In this document: positions 7,711 through 16,701 of the stretch, piece after piece | Position numbering within the stretch: the first letter of the stretch is position 1 | How the letters are laid out: each line of letters begins with the position of its first letter | Source: Methanoregula sp. UBA64 | GTDB lineage: Archaea; Halobacteriota; Methanomicrobia; Methanomicrobiales; Methanospirillaceae | Assembly (NCBI RefSeq): GCF_002502735.1 | Contig: NZ_DAQC01000001.1 | Coordinates: forward strand, 551,229 to 615,228 | Length of the DNA: 64,000 nt | Direction of reading: 5' to 3' | Translations under genes and position numbers: made by a program | The notes under the pieces: model-generated | The model's input: only the letters and a program-made list of their open reading frames with translations | What the model was told of the DNA's origin: nothing | Databases searched by the model: none

Positions 7711-9351
7711 ATGGACGGAATGGATACAACACTCGAAGATATCTACACACAGTATCCGGATACAGTGAAGAAAAACCGGAAAAAACACATTGTCATCAAA
7801 TCTGAAACAGATGAAGCCTGTCCTCAGATCGAAGCAAACACCCGTACCATCCCGGGCATCATCTCACAGCGGGGCTGCGCCTATGCCGGCTGCAAAGGCG
7901 TAGTGGTCGGTCCGATAAAAGATATGATCACGATCACCCACGGCCCGGTAGGCTGCGGGTATTACAGCTGGGGAACCCGGAGGAACAAAGCGCGTGCAGA
8001 CGCCACGACCCCCAAAGACAAGATCTATTCACAGCTCTGCTTTACGACCGACATGCAGGAACCGGATATCGTCTTTGGCGGGGATAAGAAACTCGCGAAG
8101 ATGATCGACGAGATCGTGAGTGCCTTCCACCCGCGTGCCATCAACATCTGTTCGACGTGCCCCATCGGGCTTATCGGCGACGATATCGGTGCGGTTGCAA
8201 AAGCGGCATCGGAGCGCCACGGGATCCAGGTCCTTGCCTATGCCTGCGAAGGCTACAAAGGGGTCAGCCAGTCGGCAGGCCACCATATCGCGAACAACAA
8301 CATCATGCAGAATGTTGTCGGGACCGGCACTGAGAGAAAGCCCGGAAAACACGTGATAAACATCCTTGGCGAGTACAACATCGGAGGCGACGGCTGGGAA
8401 CAGGAACGCATCCTGCAGGACTGCGGCTACACGGTCAACAGCGTGCTGACCGGGGACGCAAGTTACGTGGATATCAAAAACCTGCACCTTGCGGATATTA
8501 ACCTCGTCCAGTGCCACCGGTCGATCAACTACATTGCCGAGATGATGGAGACCAAGTACGGGATACCCTGGCTCAAGGTCAACTTCATCGGTATCGAAGC
8601 TACGAACCAATCGTTGCGCCAGCTGGCAAAATGCTTTAACGACCCCGAGCTCGAAGCGCGGACCGAGGAAGTCATTGCGCGGGAGACCGCCCGGATCGAA
8701 CCGTCGCTTGAGCAATACCGGAAGATCTGCCAGGGAAAGAAAGCGTTTGCTTTCGTCGGAGGGTCCCGCAGCCACCACTACCAGCACCTGTTAAAGGATC
8801 TTGGCATGGAGGTCGTTGTTGCCGGCTATGAATTTGCCCACCGCGACGATTACGAAGGCAGGCAGGTCATCCCGACGATTAAAAGCGATGCGGACTCCAA
8901 AAACATTCCCGAACTCCACCTCAAACCGGACGAAACAATGTACCGCGAGGCACACCAGTACCTCGATCTCACGAAAGAACAGTTCGAGGCCTTAAAAAAG
9001 GAAGTGCCGATCAGCTACTACGAAGGCATGTATCCGGATATGAAATCCGGCGAGATTATGATCGACGACTGCAACCACTACGAGCTTGAGGAGCTCATTA
9101 AAAAACTCAAGCCCGATCTGATCTTCACCGGCGTCCGCGACAAGTACATTGCAGAGAAAATGGGCATCCCGGCAAAACAGATGCATTCGTACGATTATGC
9201 CGGACCCTATGCAGGATACAACGGCGCCATCAACTTTGCGCACGATGTGACAAACGCCCTCTCGACACCCGCCTGGAAACTGATTGTCCCGCCCTGGGAA
9301 CGAGAGGAAGAGCCTGAATCTGAAGTACAGGAAGGTGCTCCCCATGCTTGA
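7711..9351 (+). CDS. nifD: Nitrogenase MoFe-protein alpha chain NifD
   Basis: A 546-residue alpha subunit of dinitrogenase. P-cluster ligands are Cys56, Cys82 and Cys150 (STCPIGLIG). FeMo-cofactor ligands are Cys268 (VQCHRSINYI) and His492 (HSYDYAGPY). Catalytic-pocket residues equivalent to Val70, Gln191 and His195 of Azotobacter are present (CAYAGCKGVV; GVSQSAGHH). The protein is longer than proteobacterial NifD because of an insertion of about 50 residues near 370-430, a known trait of methanogen and clostridial NifD. No delta-subunit gene (vnfG/anfG) is present, so this is a molybdenum-type enzyme. Its end overlaps nifK by eight bases. Confidence 0.98.
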   Translation: MDGMDTTLEDIYTQYPDTVKKNRKKHIVIKSETDEACPQIEANTRTIPGIISQRGCAYAGCKGVVVGPIKDMITITHGPVGCGYYSWGTRRNKARADATTPKDKIYSQLCFTTDMQEPDIVFGGDKKLAKMIDEIVSAFHPRAINICSTCPIGLIGDDIGAVAKAASERHGIQVLAYACEGYKGVSQSAGHHIANNNIMQNVVGTGTERKPGKHVINILGEYNIGGDGWEQERILQDCGYTVNSVLTGDASYVDIKNLHLADINLVQCHRSINYIAEMMETKYGIPWLKVNFIGIEATNQSLRQLAKCFNDPELEARTEEVIARETARIEPSLEQYRKICQGKKAFAFVGGSRSHHYQHLLKDLGMEVVVAGYEFAHRDDYEGRQVIPTIKSDADSKNIPELHLKPDETMYREAHQYLDLTKEQFEALKKEVPISYYEGMYPDMKSGEIMIDDCNHYELEELIKKLKPDLIFTGVRDKYIAEKMGIPAKQMHSYDYAGPYAGYNGAINFAHDVTNALSTPAWKLIVPPWEREEEPESEVQEGAPHA

Positions 9352-10711
9352 ATGCGTACCGGAAGGTAAAATCGAACACACGACCGGCAAGATCAACCCG
9401 GCAAAAACCTGCCAGCCGATCGGGGCCATGTATGCATCTCTCGGGATTCACGGATGCCTGCCCCACAGCCACGGTTCGCAGGGATGCTGCGCATATCACC
9501 GGATGCACTTGACCCGGCATTTCCGCGACCAGGTGCTCGCTTCTTCGAGTTCCTTTACCGAAGGAGCTTCGGTCTTTGGCGGTGCGAGCAATCTGAAAAC
9601 ATCGATCAAGAACATCTTTAAGATCTACAACCCGGACATCATCGCCATCCACACGACATGCCTGTCGGAAACGATCGGCGACGATGTCCCCAACATCATC
9701 AAACAATCGGAGATCCCCGAGGGCAAAGTCGTCATCCACACCAACACCCCCAGTTACGTGGGTTCGCACATCACGGGTTTCTCCAACATGTGCAAATCCA
9801 TGGTCGCATACCTGGCAGAGGCACAGGGCGAGACAAAAAAAGAGCAGGTCAATGTCCTGCCCGGCTTTGTCAACCCCGGCGATATGCGCGAGATCCGGCG
9901 GATAGTAACCGCCCTGGGTATTAAACTCGTCATGTTCCCGGATACCTCCGGTGTTCTTGACGCACCGCTCACAAGCAAGTACCAGATGTTCCCTGAGGGC
10001 GGGGCAACGGTCGCAGAGATCCGTGATTCGGGCAACTCCGAGGTCACGCTAGCGCTTGGCGCCTTTGCCTCAAACGCTGCTGCCGATCTCCTCCAGGAGA
10101 AATGCGGCGTCACCGGTATTCCCTTAAAACTCCCCATCGGCCTGAAAGCAACCGATGATTTCATCATGGCCCTCAAGGACTGGTTCGGTGTCGAGATCCC
10201 AAAGGAGATCGCCATCGAGCGCGGCCAGGTCATCGATACGCTCATAGACACCCATTTCCATTACCAGGGAAAGACAGTGGCAGTCTTTGGCGACCCCGAC
10301 CATGTGATCGCCATGACCGAATTTGCCATTACGATGGGCATGGTCCCGAAGTATGTCCTTACCGGGACGCCGGGAAAAGAGTTCGAAGCAACCATCACAA
10401 AAATGCTCGGCGATGCCGGCATCACAGGGAGCAAAGTCAAAGCCGAGGGCGATCTCTTCGAACTTCACGAGTGGATCCGGGAAGAGAAAGTCGACCTCAT
10501 GATCGGGACGACCTACGGGAAGTACATTGCACGAAAAGAGGATATCCCACTCGTCCGGTTCGGCTTTCCGATCCTTGACCGGGCCGTCCACCCGCTCATG
10601 CCCGTGGTCGGCTACCGCGGCTGCCTGCGCTTAATCGAGCAGATCAGCAACGCGCTTCTCGAACGCCGCGACCGCGATGCCCTTGACGAAGACTTCGAGC
10701 TGGTTCTGTAG
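9344..10711 (+). CDS. nifK: Nitrogenase MoFe-protein beta chain NifK
   Basis: A 455-residue beta subunit that forms the alpha2-beta2 dinitrogenase and shares the P cluster. I place the start at ATG 9344 because GGAAGGTG lies six bases upstream and the family N-terminus begins there; the frame is open further upstream but only within nifD. P-cluster ligands are Cys23 (KTCQPIGA), Cys48 (GSQGCCAY) and Cys106 (TTCLSETIGDD). TPSYVGSH carries the Ser equivalent of Ser188 in Azotobacter. The protein lacks the ~50-residue N-terminal extension of Azotobacter NifK, as expected for this lineage. Confidence 0.98.
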   Translation: MLECVPEGKIEHTTGKINPAKTCQPIGAMYASLGIHGCLPHSHGSQGCCAYHRMHLTRHFRDQVLASSSSFTEGASVFGGASNLKTSIKNIFKIYNPDIIAIHTTCLSETIGDDVPNIIKQSEIPEGKVVIHTNTPSYVGSHITGFSNMCKSMVAYLAEAQGETKKEQVNVLPGFVNPGDMREIRRIVTALGIKLVMFPDTSGVLDAPLTSKYQMFPEGGATVAEIRDSGNSEVTLALGAFASNAAADLLQEKCGVTGIPLKLPIGLKATDDFIMALKDWFGVEIPKEIAIERGQVIDTLIDTHFHYQGKTVAVFGDPDHVIAMTEFAITMGMVPKYVLTGTPGKEFEATITKMLGDAGITGSKVKAEGDLFELHEWIREEKVDLMIGTTYGKYIARKEDIPLVRFGFPILDRAVHPLMPVVGYRGCLRLIEQISNALLERRDRDALDEDFELVL

Positions 10712-10758
10712 ACCACAAAATTGTACGAACATAGCAAAAAGGAGGTGACGATTTCACT

Positions 10759-12156
10759 ATGGAAGAATCATGCACGCTTTCGCGGGCTGCGACCGCGTGT
10801 ATCGCTGAGCGCCAGGACTCCATCCTGACCACGGGAAAAAGCCGTTCGCGCATTCACTGCACCACGGACAGCCTTGCCGGTTCGGTCAGCCAGCGGGCCT
10901 GCGTATTCTGCGGGGCCCGGGTAGTCTTAAACCCGGTCACCGATGCAGTCCATCTGGTCCACGGCCCGATCGGCTGTGCGACCTATACGATGGATATCCG
11001 CGGAAGCCTGTCGAGCGGTTCGGAACTCTTCCGGACCAGCTTTTCAACAGACATGAAAGAAAAAGATGTCATCTTCGGCGGCGAGAAGAAGCTGGCGGCA
11101 TGTATTGACGAAATAGTGGAGAAATACCACCCTCCCGCCATTTTTGTCTATGCCACCTGTGTATCGGGTATGATCGGCGACGACATCATTGCCGTATGCA
11201 AAGCAGCATCAGCCCGGCACAATACCGAAGTGATTCCGGTCGAGTCGAGCGGATTTATATCCGGCAACAAGGTTGTCGGGTACCGTGCGGCAGCAGAAGC
11301 CCTGCTTACACTGATCCGGCCAAAAGAGGGCGAGATCGTTGAAAAGACCCGCAAAGTCAACTTCCTCGGGGAGTATAACCTTGCCGGCGAGATGTGGCTT
11401 ACCCGCCGCTACCTTGCCGAAATGGGCATCGAGATCAATGTGGCATTCACCGGCGACTCCACGGTTGCGGCACTCAAACGTGCACCGTCCGCGTGTCTCA
11501 ACCTTGTCCAGTGTACCGGTTCCATGCACTGGGTGGCGACAAACCTCGAACGCTCGTTCGGGACGCCCTACATGGACGTGAACTTTTTCGGCCCCGAGAA
11601 TACGGCCGAGAGCCTGCGAAAGATTGCAGCGTTCTATGAGGATCCCGCGATCTCCGCACGGGCCGAAGCCCTGATTGCCCGCGAGATGAGCCGGATCCGG
11701 CCTGAGATCGAGAAATACCGCAGCAAACTGCGGGGCAAACGCGCCGCAATCTACCTGGGCGGCGCATACAAGGCGATTGCCATCATCCGCCAGCTCCGCG
11801 GTCTCGGCATGGAGATCGTCCTCTCCGGCACCCAGACAGGAAATGCCGACGAGTACGAGAACATGAGCCGGATCCTCTCGGAAGGCACGATCATCATCGA
11901 TGACGCGAACCCGGCAGAACTGGAAAAATTCCTGATTGAAAAACACGTGGATGTCATGATTGGCGGGGTCAAGGAACGGTTCCTGGCATACAAACTCGGG
12001 ATCGGCTTTGTCGATCACAACCATGACCGGAAAGACGGCCTAGCCGGCTTTGACGGTGCGGTCCGGTTCGCCCGCGAGGTCTACGTCACCACCTGTTCTC
12101 CGGTCTGGAAATCCCTGCGGACCCCGGCTCCGGGAGGTACTATCCATGGCCAGTGA
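10759..12156 (+). CDS. nifE: FeMo-cofactor assembly scaffold NifE
   Basis: A 465-residue NifD paralogue. NifEN receives the NifB-cofactor and is the scaffold on which molybdenum and homocitrate are added. Cluster-binding Cys motifs are QRACVFCGA, HGPIGCATYT and YATCVSGMIGDD. VQCTGSMHWV replaces the NifD cofactor ligand region, and there is no catalytic His-Ser-Tyr-Asp motif, which separates it from NifD. An AGGAGGTG lies before the ATG. It overlaps nifN by 11 bases. nifB and nifV are not in the window, so cofactor synthesis depends on genes elsewhere. Confidence 0.95.
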   Translation: MEESCTLSRAATACIAERQDSILTTGKSRSRIHCTTDSLAGSVSQRACVFCGARVVLNPVTDAVHLVHGPIGCATYTMDIRGSLSSGSELFRTSFSTDMKEKDVIFGGEKKLAACIDEIVEKYHPPAIFVYATCVSGMIGDDIIAVCKAASARHNTEVIPVESSGFISGNKVVGYRAAAEALLTLIRPKEGEIVEKTRKVNFLGEYNLAGEMWLTRRYLAEMGIEINVAFTGDSTVAALKRAPSACLNLVQCTGSMHWVATNLERSFGTPYMDVNFFGPENTAESLRKIAAFYEDPAISARAEALIAREMSRIRPEIEKYRSKLRGKRAAIYLGGAYKAIAIIRQLRGLGMEIVLSGTQTGNADEYENMSRILSEGTIIIDDANPAELEKFLIEKHVDVMIGGVKERFLAYKLGIGFVDHNHDRKDGLAGFDGAVRFAREVYVTTCSPVWKSLRTPAPGGTIHGQ

Positions 12157-13543
12157 AGCAGCCGTTGCCGCCCCGGTACAGGGCCATGTCAAAGAGACAA
12201 GCGAGAACCAGTGCACCATGTGCATGCCGATTGGCGGCGTGGTCGCATTCAAGGGAATCGAGAACGCGATGGTGCTTATCCATGGCTCGCAGGGCTGCAG
12301 CACCTACATGCGGCTCTTTAATGTCGAGCACTTCAACGAGCCGGTTGACATCGCCTCGTCATCCTTAAACGAGAAACAGACCATCCATGGCGGCGAGGCA
12401 AACCTCAAAAAAGCCATGGACAATGTTATCCGGGTCTACCAGCCAAAAGTCCTTGGCGTGCTGACCACCTGCCTTGCCGAGACCATGGGCGAGGATATCG
12501 ACCGGATCGTTGCGTCCTATATCGAAGAGAGGAAACTCACCGGGATCGATATCGTTCCGGTACCGACGCCGAGCTACAGCGGCACGCATGCCGAAGGCTA
12601 CTGGGCAGCCATCCGGAGGATTGTCGCTTACTATGCACGTCCCGCGCAGTCCCACCGGCGCATCAATGTGATTGTGCCCAACATCAGCCCGGCCGATCTC
12701 CGGGAGATACAAAGGATCCTCGGCCTCATGGGCATTGAATACACATTGCTCCCGGATATCTCCCTGACGCTCGACCGCCCCTATGGCGGGAAGTACCAGA
12801 AGATCCCAACCGGCGGGACGCCCACCACGGCGATTGCGGAGATGACGGGCGCACCGGTGACCCTCCAGTTCGGTTCAACATGCCCGGATAATCTCTCCCC
12901 GGGAAAATATCTCGAAAACGAGTTTCATGTCCCGCTGGTGAACCTTCCGCTTCCGATCGGCTTAAAAAACATGGATCTCTTCATTGCGACCCTTGCAGAG
13001 ATCAGCGGGAAGGCAGTGCCGGACGAGCTCGTGCTCGAACGCGGATGGCTCATGGACGCCATGGCCGACGCGCACAAGTACGATGCGGACGGTGTGCCGG
13101 TCCTCTACGGCGAACCCGAACTGGTTTACGCGCTCACATCGGTTCTTTCCGAGAACGGCGCTCTGCCGGCCGTGATCGCAACCGGTTCGAAAAACAGTAT
13201 ACTCGCCAGACTGCTGGCGCCGGTAACCGCAGATGCAGATACTGCCCCGGCGCTCATCGAGGAAGCCGACTTTGCGGCAATTGAAGAGGCTGCGATTCGT
13301 ACCGGAGCAAATATCGCGATCGGCCACTCGGGAGGAAAACTGCTCACGGAGCGCCACGATATCCCGCTCCTCCGCATAGGGTATCCCATCCACGACCGGA
13401 TGGGCGGCCAGAGGATCCTGTCCGTGGGCTACCGGGGCACGCTCGCGTTCCTCGACAGTTTCACCAACACGCTTCTTGGCCACAAGTATGCCACGTACCG
13501 CCAGAAGATCAAACAACACCTCTGTTCACCGGAGGGGAGGTAA
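12146..13543 (+). CDS. nifN: FeMo-cofactor assembly scaffold NifN
   Basis: A 465-residue NifK paralogue that pairs with NifE. The start is ATG 12146, after GGGAGGT (12132-12138), within the end of nifE; the open frame further upstream lies inside nifE and is not used. The N-terminal CTMCMPIGG and the GSQGCSTYMR motif carry the cluster ligands, and LTTCLAETMGED is the third Cys motif. TPSYSGTHAEGY corresponds to the NifK Ser region. Gene order nifD-K-E-N with overlapping ends indicates one transcript with coupled translation, giving matched amounts of the partners. Confidence 0.93.
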   Translation: MASEAAVAAPVQGHVKETSENQCTMCMPIGGVVAFKGIENAMVLIHGSQGCSTYMRLFNVEHFNEPVDIASSSLNEKQTIHGGEANLKKAMDNVIRVYQPKVLGVLTTCLAETMGEDIDRIVASYIEERKLTGIDIVPVPTPSYSGTHAEGYWAAIRRIVAYYARPAQSHRRINVIVPNISPADLREIQRILGLMGIEYTLLPDISLTLDRPYGGKYQKIPTGGTPTTAIAEMTGAPVTLQFGSTCPDNLSPGKYLENEFHVPLVNLPLPIGLKNMDLFIATLAEISGKAVPDELVLERGWLMDAMADAHKYDADGVPVLYGEPELVYALTSVLSENGALPAVIATGSKNSILARLLAPVTADADTAPALIEEADFAAIEEAAIRTGANIAIGHSGGKLLTERHDIPLLRIGYPIHDRMGGQRILSVGYRGTLAFLDSFTNTLLGHKYATYRQKIKQHLCSPEGR

Positions 13544-13547
13544 GACC

Positions 13548-13856
13548 ATGCAAAAACCAAAACACCATATCTTTGTCTGTACAAGCTCCCGCGCAAACGG
13601 GCAGCAGAAAGGATTCTGTCACTCAAAAGAGGGCGTTGACATTATGTCGCGCTTCCTGGAAGAGATCGAAGAACGGGACTGCGGCGGCGACGTGTTCCTC
13701 TCAAACACCGGCTGCTTTGGGATCTGCGACAAGGGCCCCATCGTAGTCGTGTACCCGGACAATGTCTGGTACGGTGCCGTGACGCCGGACGATGTGACCG
13801 CGATCATGGACGAGCACATCGAAGGCGGCAAAATCGTCGAACGTCTGGCGATCTGA
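13548..13856 (+). CDS. Thioredoxin-like [2Fe-2S] ferredoxin (clostridial/Shethna type)
   Basis: A 102-residue protein very similar in pattern to the Clostridium pasteurianum [2Fe-2S] ferredoxin (KHHIFVCTS, NTGCFGIC, GPIVVVYP, VWYG). Cys11, Cys24, Cys56 and Cys60 are all conserved at the same spacing; the non-ligand Cys14 of the clostridial protein is Ser here. In Azotobacter and Clostridium this family associates with MoFe protein, as electron carrier or protective partner. I chose ATG 13548 because GGAGGGGAGG lies just upstream. It is four bases after nifN, so it belongs to the nif transcript. Cys45 is an extra cysteine. Confidence 0.92.
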   Translation: MQKPKHHIFVCTSSRANGQQKGFCHSKEGVDIMSRFLEEIEERDCGGDVFLSNTGCFGICDKGPIVVVYPDNVWYGAVTPDDVTAIMDEHIEGGKIVERLAI

Positions 13857-13872
13857 CACCGGAAGCGCAACA

Positions 13873-14499
13873 ATGGCAGAAGAGATCGCAGTCATCCTTG
13901 GAGATGACGGGACAACGGGAAGGCTGGGTGATCCGGGAACACTTGCGGTATTCAGCCGCAGCGCCGGCACCTGGTCCAGGGTACGCGGGATGCCCGTTGT
14001 TCTTGATCCATCGCAGGGCCTCAAAGGGATGCGCACGGCAGCGGCCGGTATTGCTGCATTCCTTGGCGACTGCCGGGTCCTGGTAACCCGGTCGGCAAGC
14101 GGGGCCCTGTACTTCGAACTGGAAAAAGCAGGATGCACGCTCTGGGAGATTCCCGGGAAACCTCAGGAGTTTCTCGATTCCGTCTGGGCCGATGAGGAAA
14201 AGGCAAAGGTCCCGGCCGGGAAACCCGCGGCAGCCGACATCCCGAAACCCACGGAAAAAACTCCGGGGAACTTCTTTATCTCGATAAAGGAAGTCCAGGG
14301 AAAGCGGCCGGATATGTCGAGCAAGCAGGTCCTCCAGCAGTTCATCCAGAGCGGCGGCTTTCTCGTCCTCGATATCGTATGCAGCCATGTCCCTCCCTGG
14401 ATCGAGGTAGAGGCAGAACGCCGGGGGTATACGCTCGAAACCGAACAACTTGGAAAAGATTCCATCAAAGTCAGGCTAACCACAAACACCGGCCGGTAA
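13873..14499 (+). CDS. AnfO-like nitrogenase accessory protein
   Basis: A 208-residue protein resembling AnfO, the accessory protein named from iron-only nitrogenase clusters. The N-terminal domain (about 1-110) starts EIAVILGDDG and contains LGDCRVLVTRSASGALYFELEKAG in segments, a cofactor-biosynthesis-like fold. A Lys/Pro-rich linker (about 110-135) follows, and a C-terminal domain (about 138-205) has SSKQVLQQF and ICSHVPPW-like spacing (VCSHVPPWIE). It is 16 bases after the ferredoxin. No anfHDGK genes are present, so here the protein serves a molybdenum-type nitrogenase. Its exact role (cofactor handling or apoprotein stabilising) is not established. Confidence 0.8.
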   Translation: MAEEIAVILGDDGTTGRLGDPGTLAVFSRSAGTWSRVRGMPVVLDPSQGLKGMRTAAAGIAAFLGDCRVLVTRSASGALYFELEKAGCTLWEIPGKPQEFLDSVWADEEKAKVPAGKPAAADIPKPTEKTPGNFFISIKEVQGKRPDMSSKQVLQQFIQSGGFLVLDIVCSHVPPWIEVEAERRGYTLETEQLGKDSIKVRLTTNTGR

Positions 14500-14850
14500 C
14501 CCGGACCCGGGTCATGCAAAAAGAGGGATAATGCATATGATTCAGGCAGGCAAATAGTATGGCACGCAGGGTATTCCCGGACGATCAGCGGGATTATTAA
14601 GAGAACGGGTATACCTGCACGAACGAGGTGATTTATCCAGAATCCTGTTAACCCCGCCCAGGTTATCCGGCCGGGCCACCACCGGCACGAATCGTGCCGG
14701 AGCACTCTCATCTCTCCCGGATATGATCGTATACTTTTTTTAGCCCGGGGGAAGTAACCACAAGTGGTTACTTCTCCCGATCAATAAAACATAATTTTTA
14801 ATTACTTTTCGGTGGAAGTTACATACAATAAAGGAACTGTTTAACGGATT
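14500..14850. other. 351-bp gap between the nif block and modA
   Basis: I see no gene here. The right half is A+T-rich and contains one perfect inverted repeat (14751-14774) and a promoter-like stretch (ATAAAACATAATTTTTAATTA, about 14785-14805) upstream of modA, so modABC probably has its own promoter. Confidence 0.6.
14751..14774. promoter_or_regulatory. Perfect inverted repeat, candidate operator of modABC
   Basis: GAAGTAACCAC and GTGGTTACTTC are exact reverse complements separated by AA. The site lies about 85 bases before modA, next to an A+T-rich promoter-like stretch, which fits a dimeric regulator (ModE- or TunR-like oxyanion sensor, or NrpR). No T-run follows, so a terminator is less likely. 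Confidence 0.6.
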
Positions 14851-15816
14851 GTGAAAGTTATGCACGGAAAACTGACACCCTCAAAACTTGCGCTTATCAG
14901 CATGATCTTCGCGCTTCTGGTGGCTGCGGCACTCTTTGCCGGCTGCACCCAGAGCACAACCAGCACCACACCGGCCACCACGGCCGCAACAACCGCACCG
15001 GCCGCAGCATCAGCAACGCCGGTTGCAACCGCAGTTGCAACGGCAGTCCCGACAACGGTCGCGACAACCGCAACCCCGGCCCCGACCTACACTGCATCGG
15101 AGACAACCATCATTGCATTCACGGCAGCATCCCTCTCGGGAGCTTCCCCGGCACTCGGCTCGGGCTTCAACAGTGCCTACCCGCCCCACAAGGTTGCCTT
15201 TAACCTCGACGGAACCCAGGCCTTAAAGACCCAGGTCGAGAACGGCGCATATTCCGATGTGTTCATCTCGGCGAGCAACTCGTATACCAACACCTTGAAG
15301 AGCGAGGGCTACTTCGTCAACAGCTCGGTAAAGACGCTGTGTACGAACTACGTGATTGTGATTCTCCCGGCATCCAACCCGGCAAACATCCAGTCGCTCT
15401 CCGACCTTGCAAAGCCCGGCGTGAAGATCGCAATGGCGGCAAACACGGTCCCGGTTGGAACCGCAACGACCGCAGTTGTCAACAACCTTGCCAACTCGAC
15501 CTACGGGCAGGCATGGAAGAACGCAACCCTTGCTAATGTTGTCACCTACGAAACTTCCGAGCCGGCAGTTGCCACCAAGGTCTCCCTTGGCGAAGTAGAT
15601 GCAGGCTTTGTGTACCAGTCCACGGCAACCGCCGCTGCACCGGGCACCTACCAGTCGATTACTATCCCCAAGAAAGACAACTATCTCCAGACCTACACCA
15701 TTGGTGTCTTACAGGAGAGCAAGAACAAGGCAGTTGCCGGAGAGTTCGAGAGTTACATGCTCTCAGCAGCTGGCCAGCAGCTCCTCAAGCAGTACGGGTT
15801 CACTCCCGCAGTGTAA
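14851..15816 (+). CDS. modA: Molybdate ABC transporter substrate-binding lipoprotein ModA
   Basis: A 321-residue protein from GTG 14851 (ATG 14860 is an equally likely start, giving 318). A hydrophobic signal segment ends in a lipobox, LFAGC, so the mature protein is probably lipid-anchored at the outer face of the membrane. A Thr/Ala/Pro-rich tether of about 60 residues follows. The ModA domain then has FTAASLSGASPALGS (oxyanion-binding Ser), SDVFISAS and LGEVDAGFVYQS. It captures molybdate (possibly tungstate) for the permease encoded next. Lying just downstream of the nif block, it supplies the metal for FeMo-cofactor. Confidence 0.92.
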   Translation: MKVMHGKLTPSKLALISMIFALLVAAALFAGCTQSTTSTTPATTAATTAPAAASATPVATAVATAVPTTVATTATPAPTYTASETTIIAFTAASLSGASPALGSGFNSAYPPHKVAFNLDGTQALKTQVENGAYSDVFISASNSYTNTLKSEGYFVNSSVKTLCTNYVIVILPASNPANIQSLSDLAKPGVKIAMAANTVPVGTATTAVVNNLANSTYGQAWKNATLANVVTYETSEPAVATKVSLGEVDAGFVYQSTATAAAPGTYQSITIPKKDNYLQTYTIGVLQESKNKAVAGEFESYMLSAAGQQLLKQYGFTPAV

Positions 15817-15879
15817 TTCTACAAACATTACCTTTTTTCCCCGGGCCGGCGGTTAATCCGGTAAAAGAAAGGATACGCC

Positions 15880-16701
15880 ATGATCGCAGAACGGCTCCGT
15901 CACGATACAACCCGCCGAAAGCTGGCGTACCTTGCAGCAGGCATACTTATTGCCGCCGTCACGCTGTTTCTTGCCCTTCCGATCCTTGCGCTGTTCCTCC
16001 GGATCCCTCCCGCACAGTTCTTTGTCACCCTGGAGAATCCTCTGGTGATAAGTGCCCTCTGGCTCAGCCTGTTTACCACCTGCATCACCCTGGTGATCGT
16101 AATAGCGGTCGGGACCCCGTTTGCCTATTTCCATTCGCGCTATTCGTACCCGGGAAAAGTCCTTGTCGATACCTTCATCGACCTTCCGCTGGTCCTGCCC
16201 CCGGCTGTTGCCGGTGTCGCACTGCTCATGCTCTACGGCCGGGTCGGCCTCCTCGGCCAGTATTTCAACATGGCCGGGATCCAGATCGCATTTACCACGC
16301 TCGCGGTAATCCTGGCGCAGATCTTCGTTGCTTCACCGTTTTACCTGCGGCAGGCAAAATCGCTCTTCGAGCAGCTCGATCCTGCCTACGAACAGACAGC
16401 ACGGACTCTCGGGGCATCGCCGTTCAGGACGCTCGTGTCCGTCACGTTCCCGATGACCGCAGGCGGCCTGGTCTCGGGCGCGGTCATGACATTCGGGAGG
16501 GCGCTTGGGGAATTCGGGGCAACGATCATGTTTGCCGGCAACCTGCCCGGGGTCACGCAGACCATGCCTCTGGCAGTGTACGTGGGAATGGAGAGCAATC
16601 TCTACGTGGGGCTTACGATCTCAATCCTGCTTGTGATCATCTCGTTTGCCATCATGCTCGCGGTGCGCCTGGTCCAGAAGAGGGAGGAGCTCCATGCTTG
16701 A
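15880..16701 (+). CDS. modB: Molybdate ABC transporter permease ModB
   Basis: A 273-residue permease with about six membrane helices. The cytoplasmic EAA loop, which docks on the ATPase, is EQTARTLGASPFRTLVSVTFP near residues 168-188 (quoted in part: ARTLGASPFRTL). The region DTFIDLPLVLPPAVAGVALL is typical of molybdate/sulfate permeases. AAAGGA precedes the ATG. The end overlaps modC by eight bases. Together with ModA and ModC it forms the ModB2C2 importer. The protein is slightly longer at the N-terminus than bacterial ModB (about 225). Confidence 0.95.
   Translation: MIAERLRHDTTRRKLAYLAAGILIAAVTLFLALPILALFLRIPPAQFFVTLENPLVISALWLSLFTTCITLVIVIAVGTPFAYFHSRYSYPGKVLVDTFIDLPLVLPPAVAGVALLMLYGRVGLLGQYFNMAGIQIAFTTLAVILAQIFVASPFYLRQAKSLFEQLDPAYEQTARTLGASPFRTLVSVTFPMTAGGLVSGAVMTFGRALGEFGATIMFAGNLPGVTQTMPLAVYVGMESNLYVGLTISILLVIISFAIMLAVRLVQKREELHA

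Noticed and set aside
7711..9351. Extra ~50 residues in NifD taken as a novel insertion
   Set aside because: A similar insertion is already known in clostridial and methanogen NifD.
13873..14499. AnfO-like gene taken as proof of iron-only nitrogenase
   Set aside because: No delta subunit or anfD/K gene is present, and NifD/K and NifE/N form a complete molybdenum-type set.
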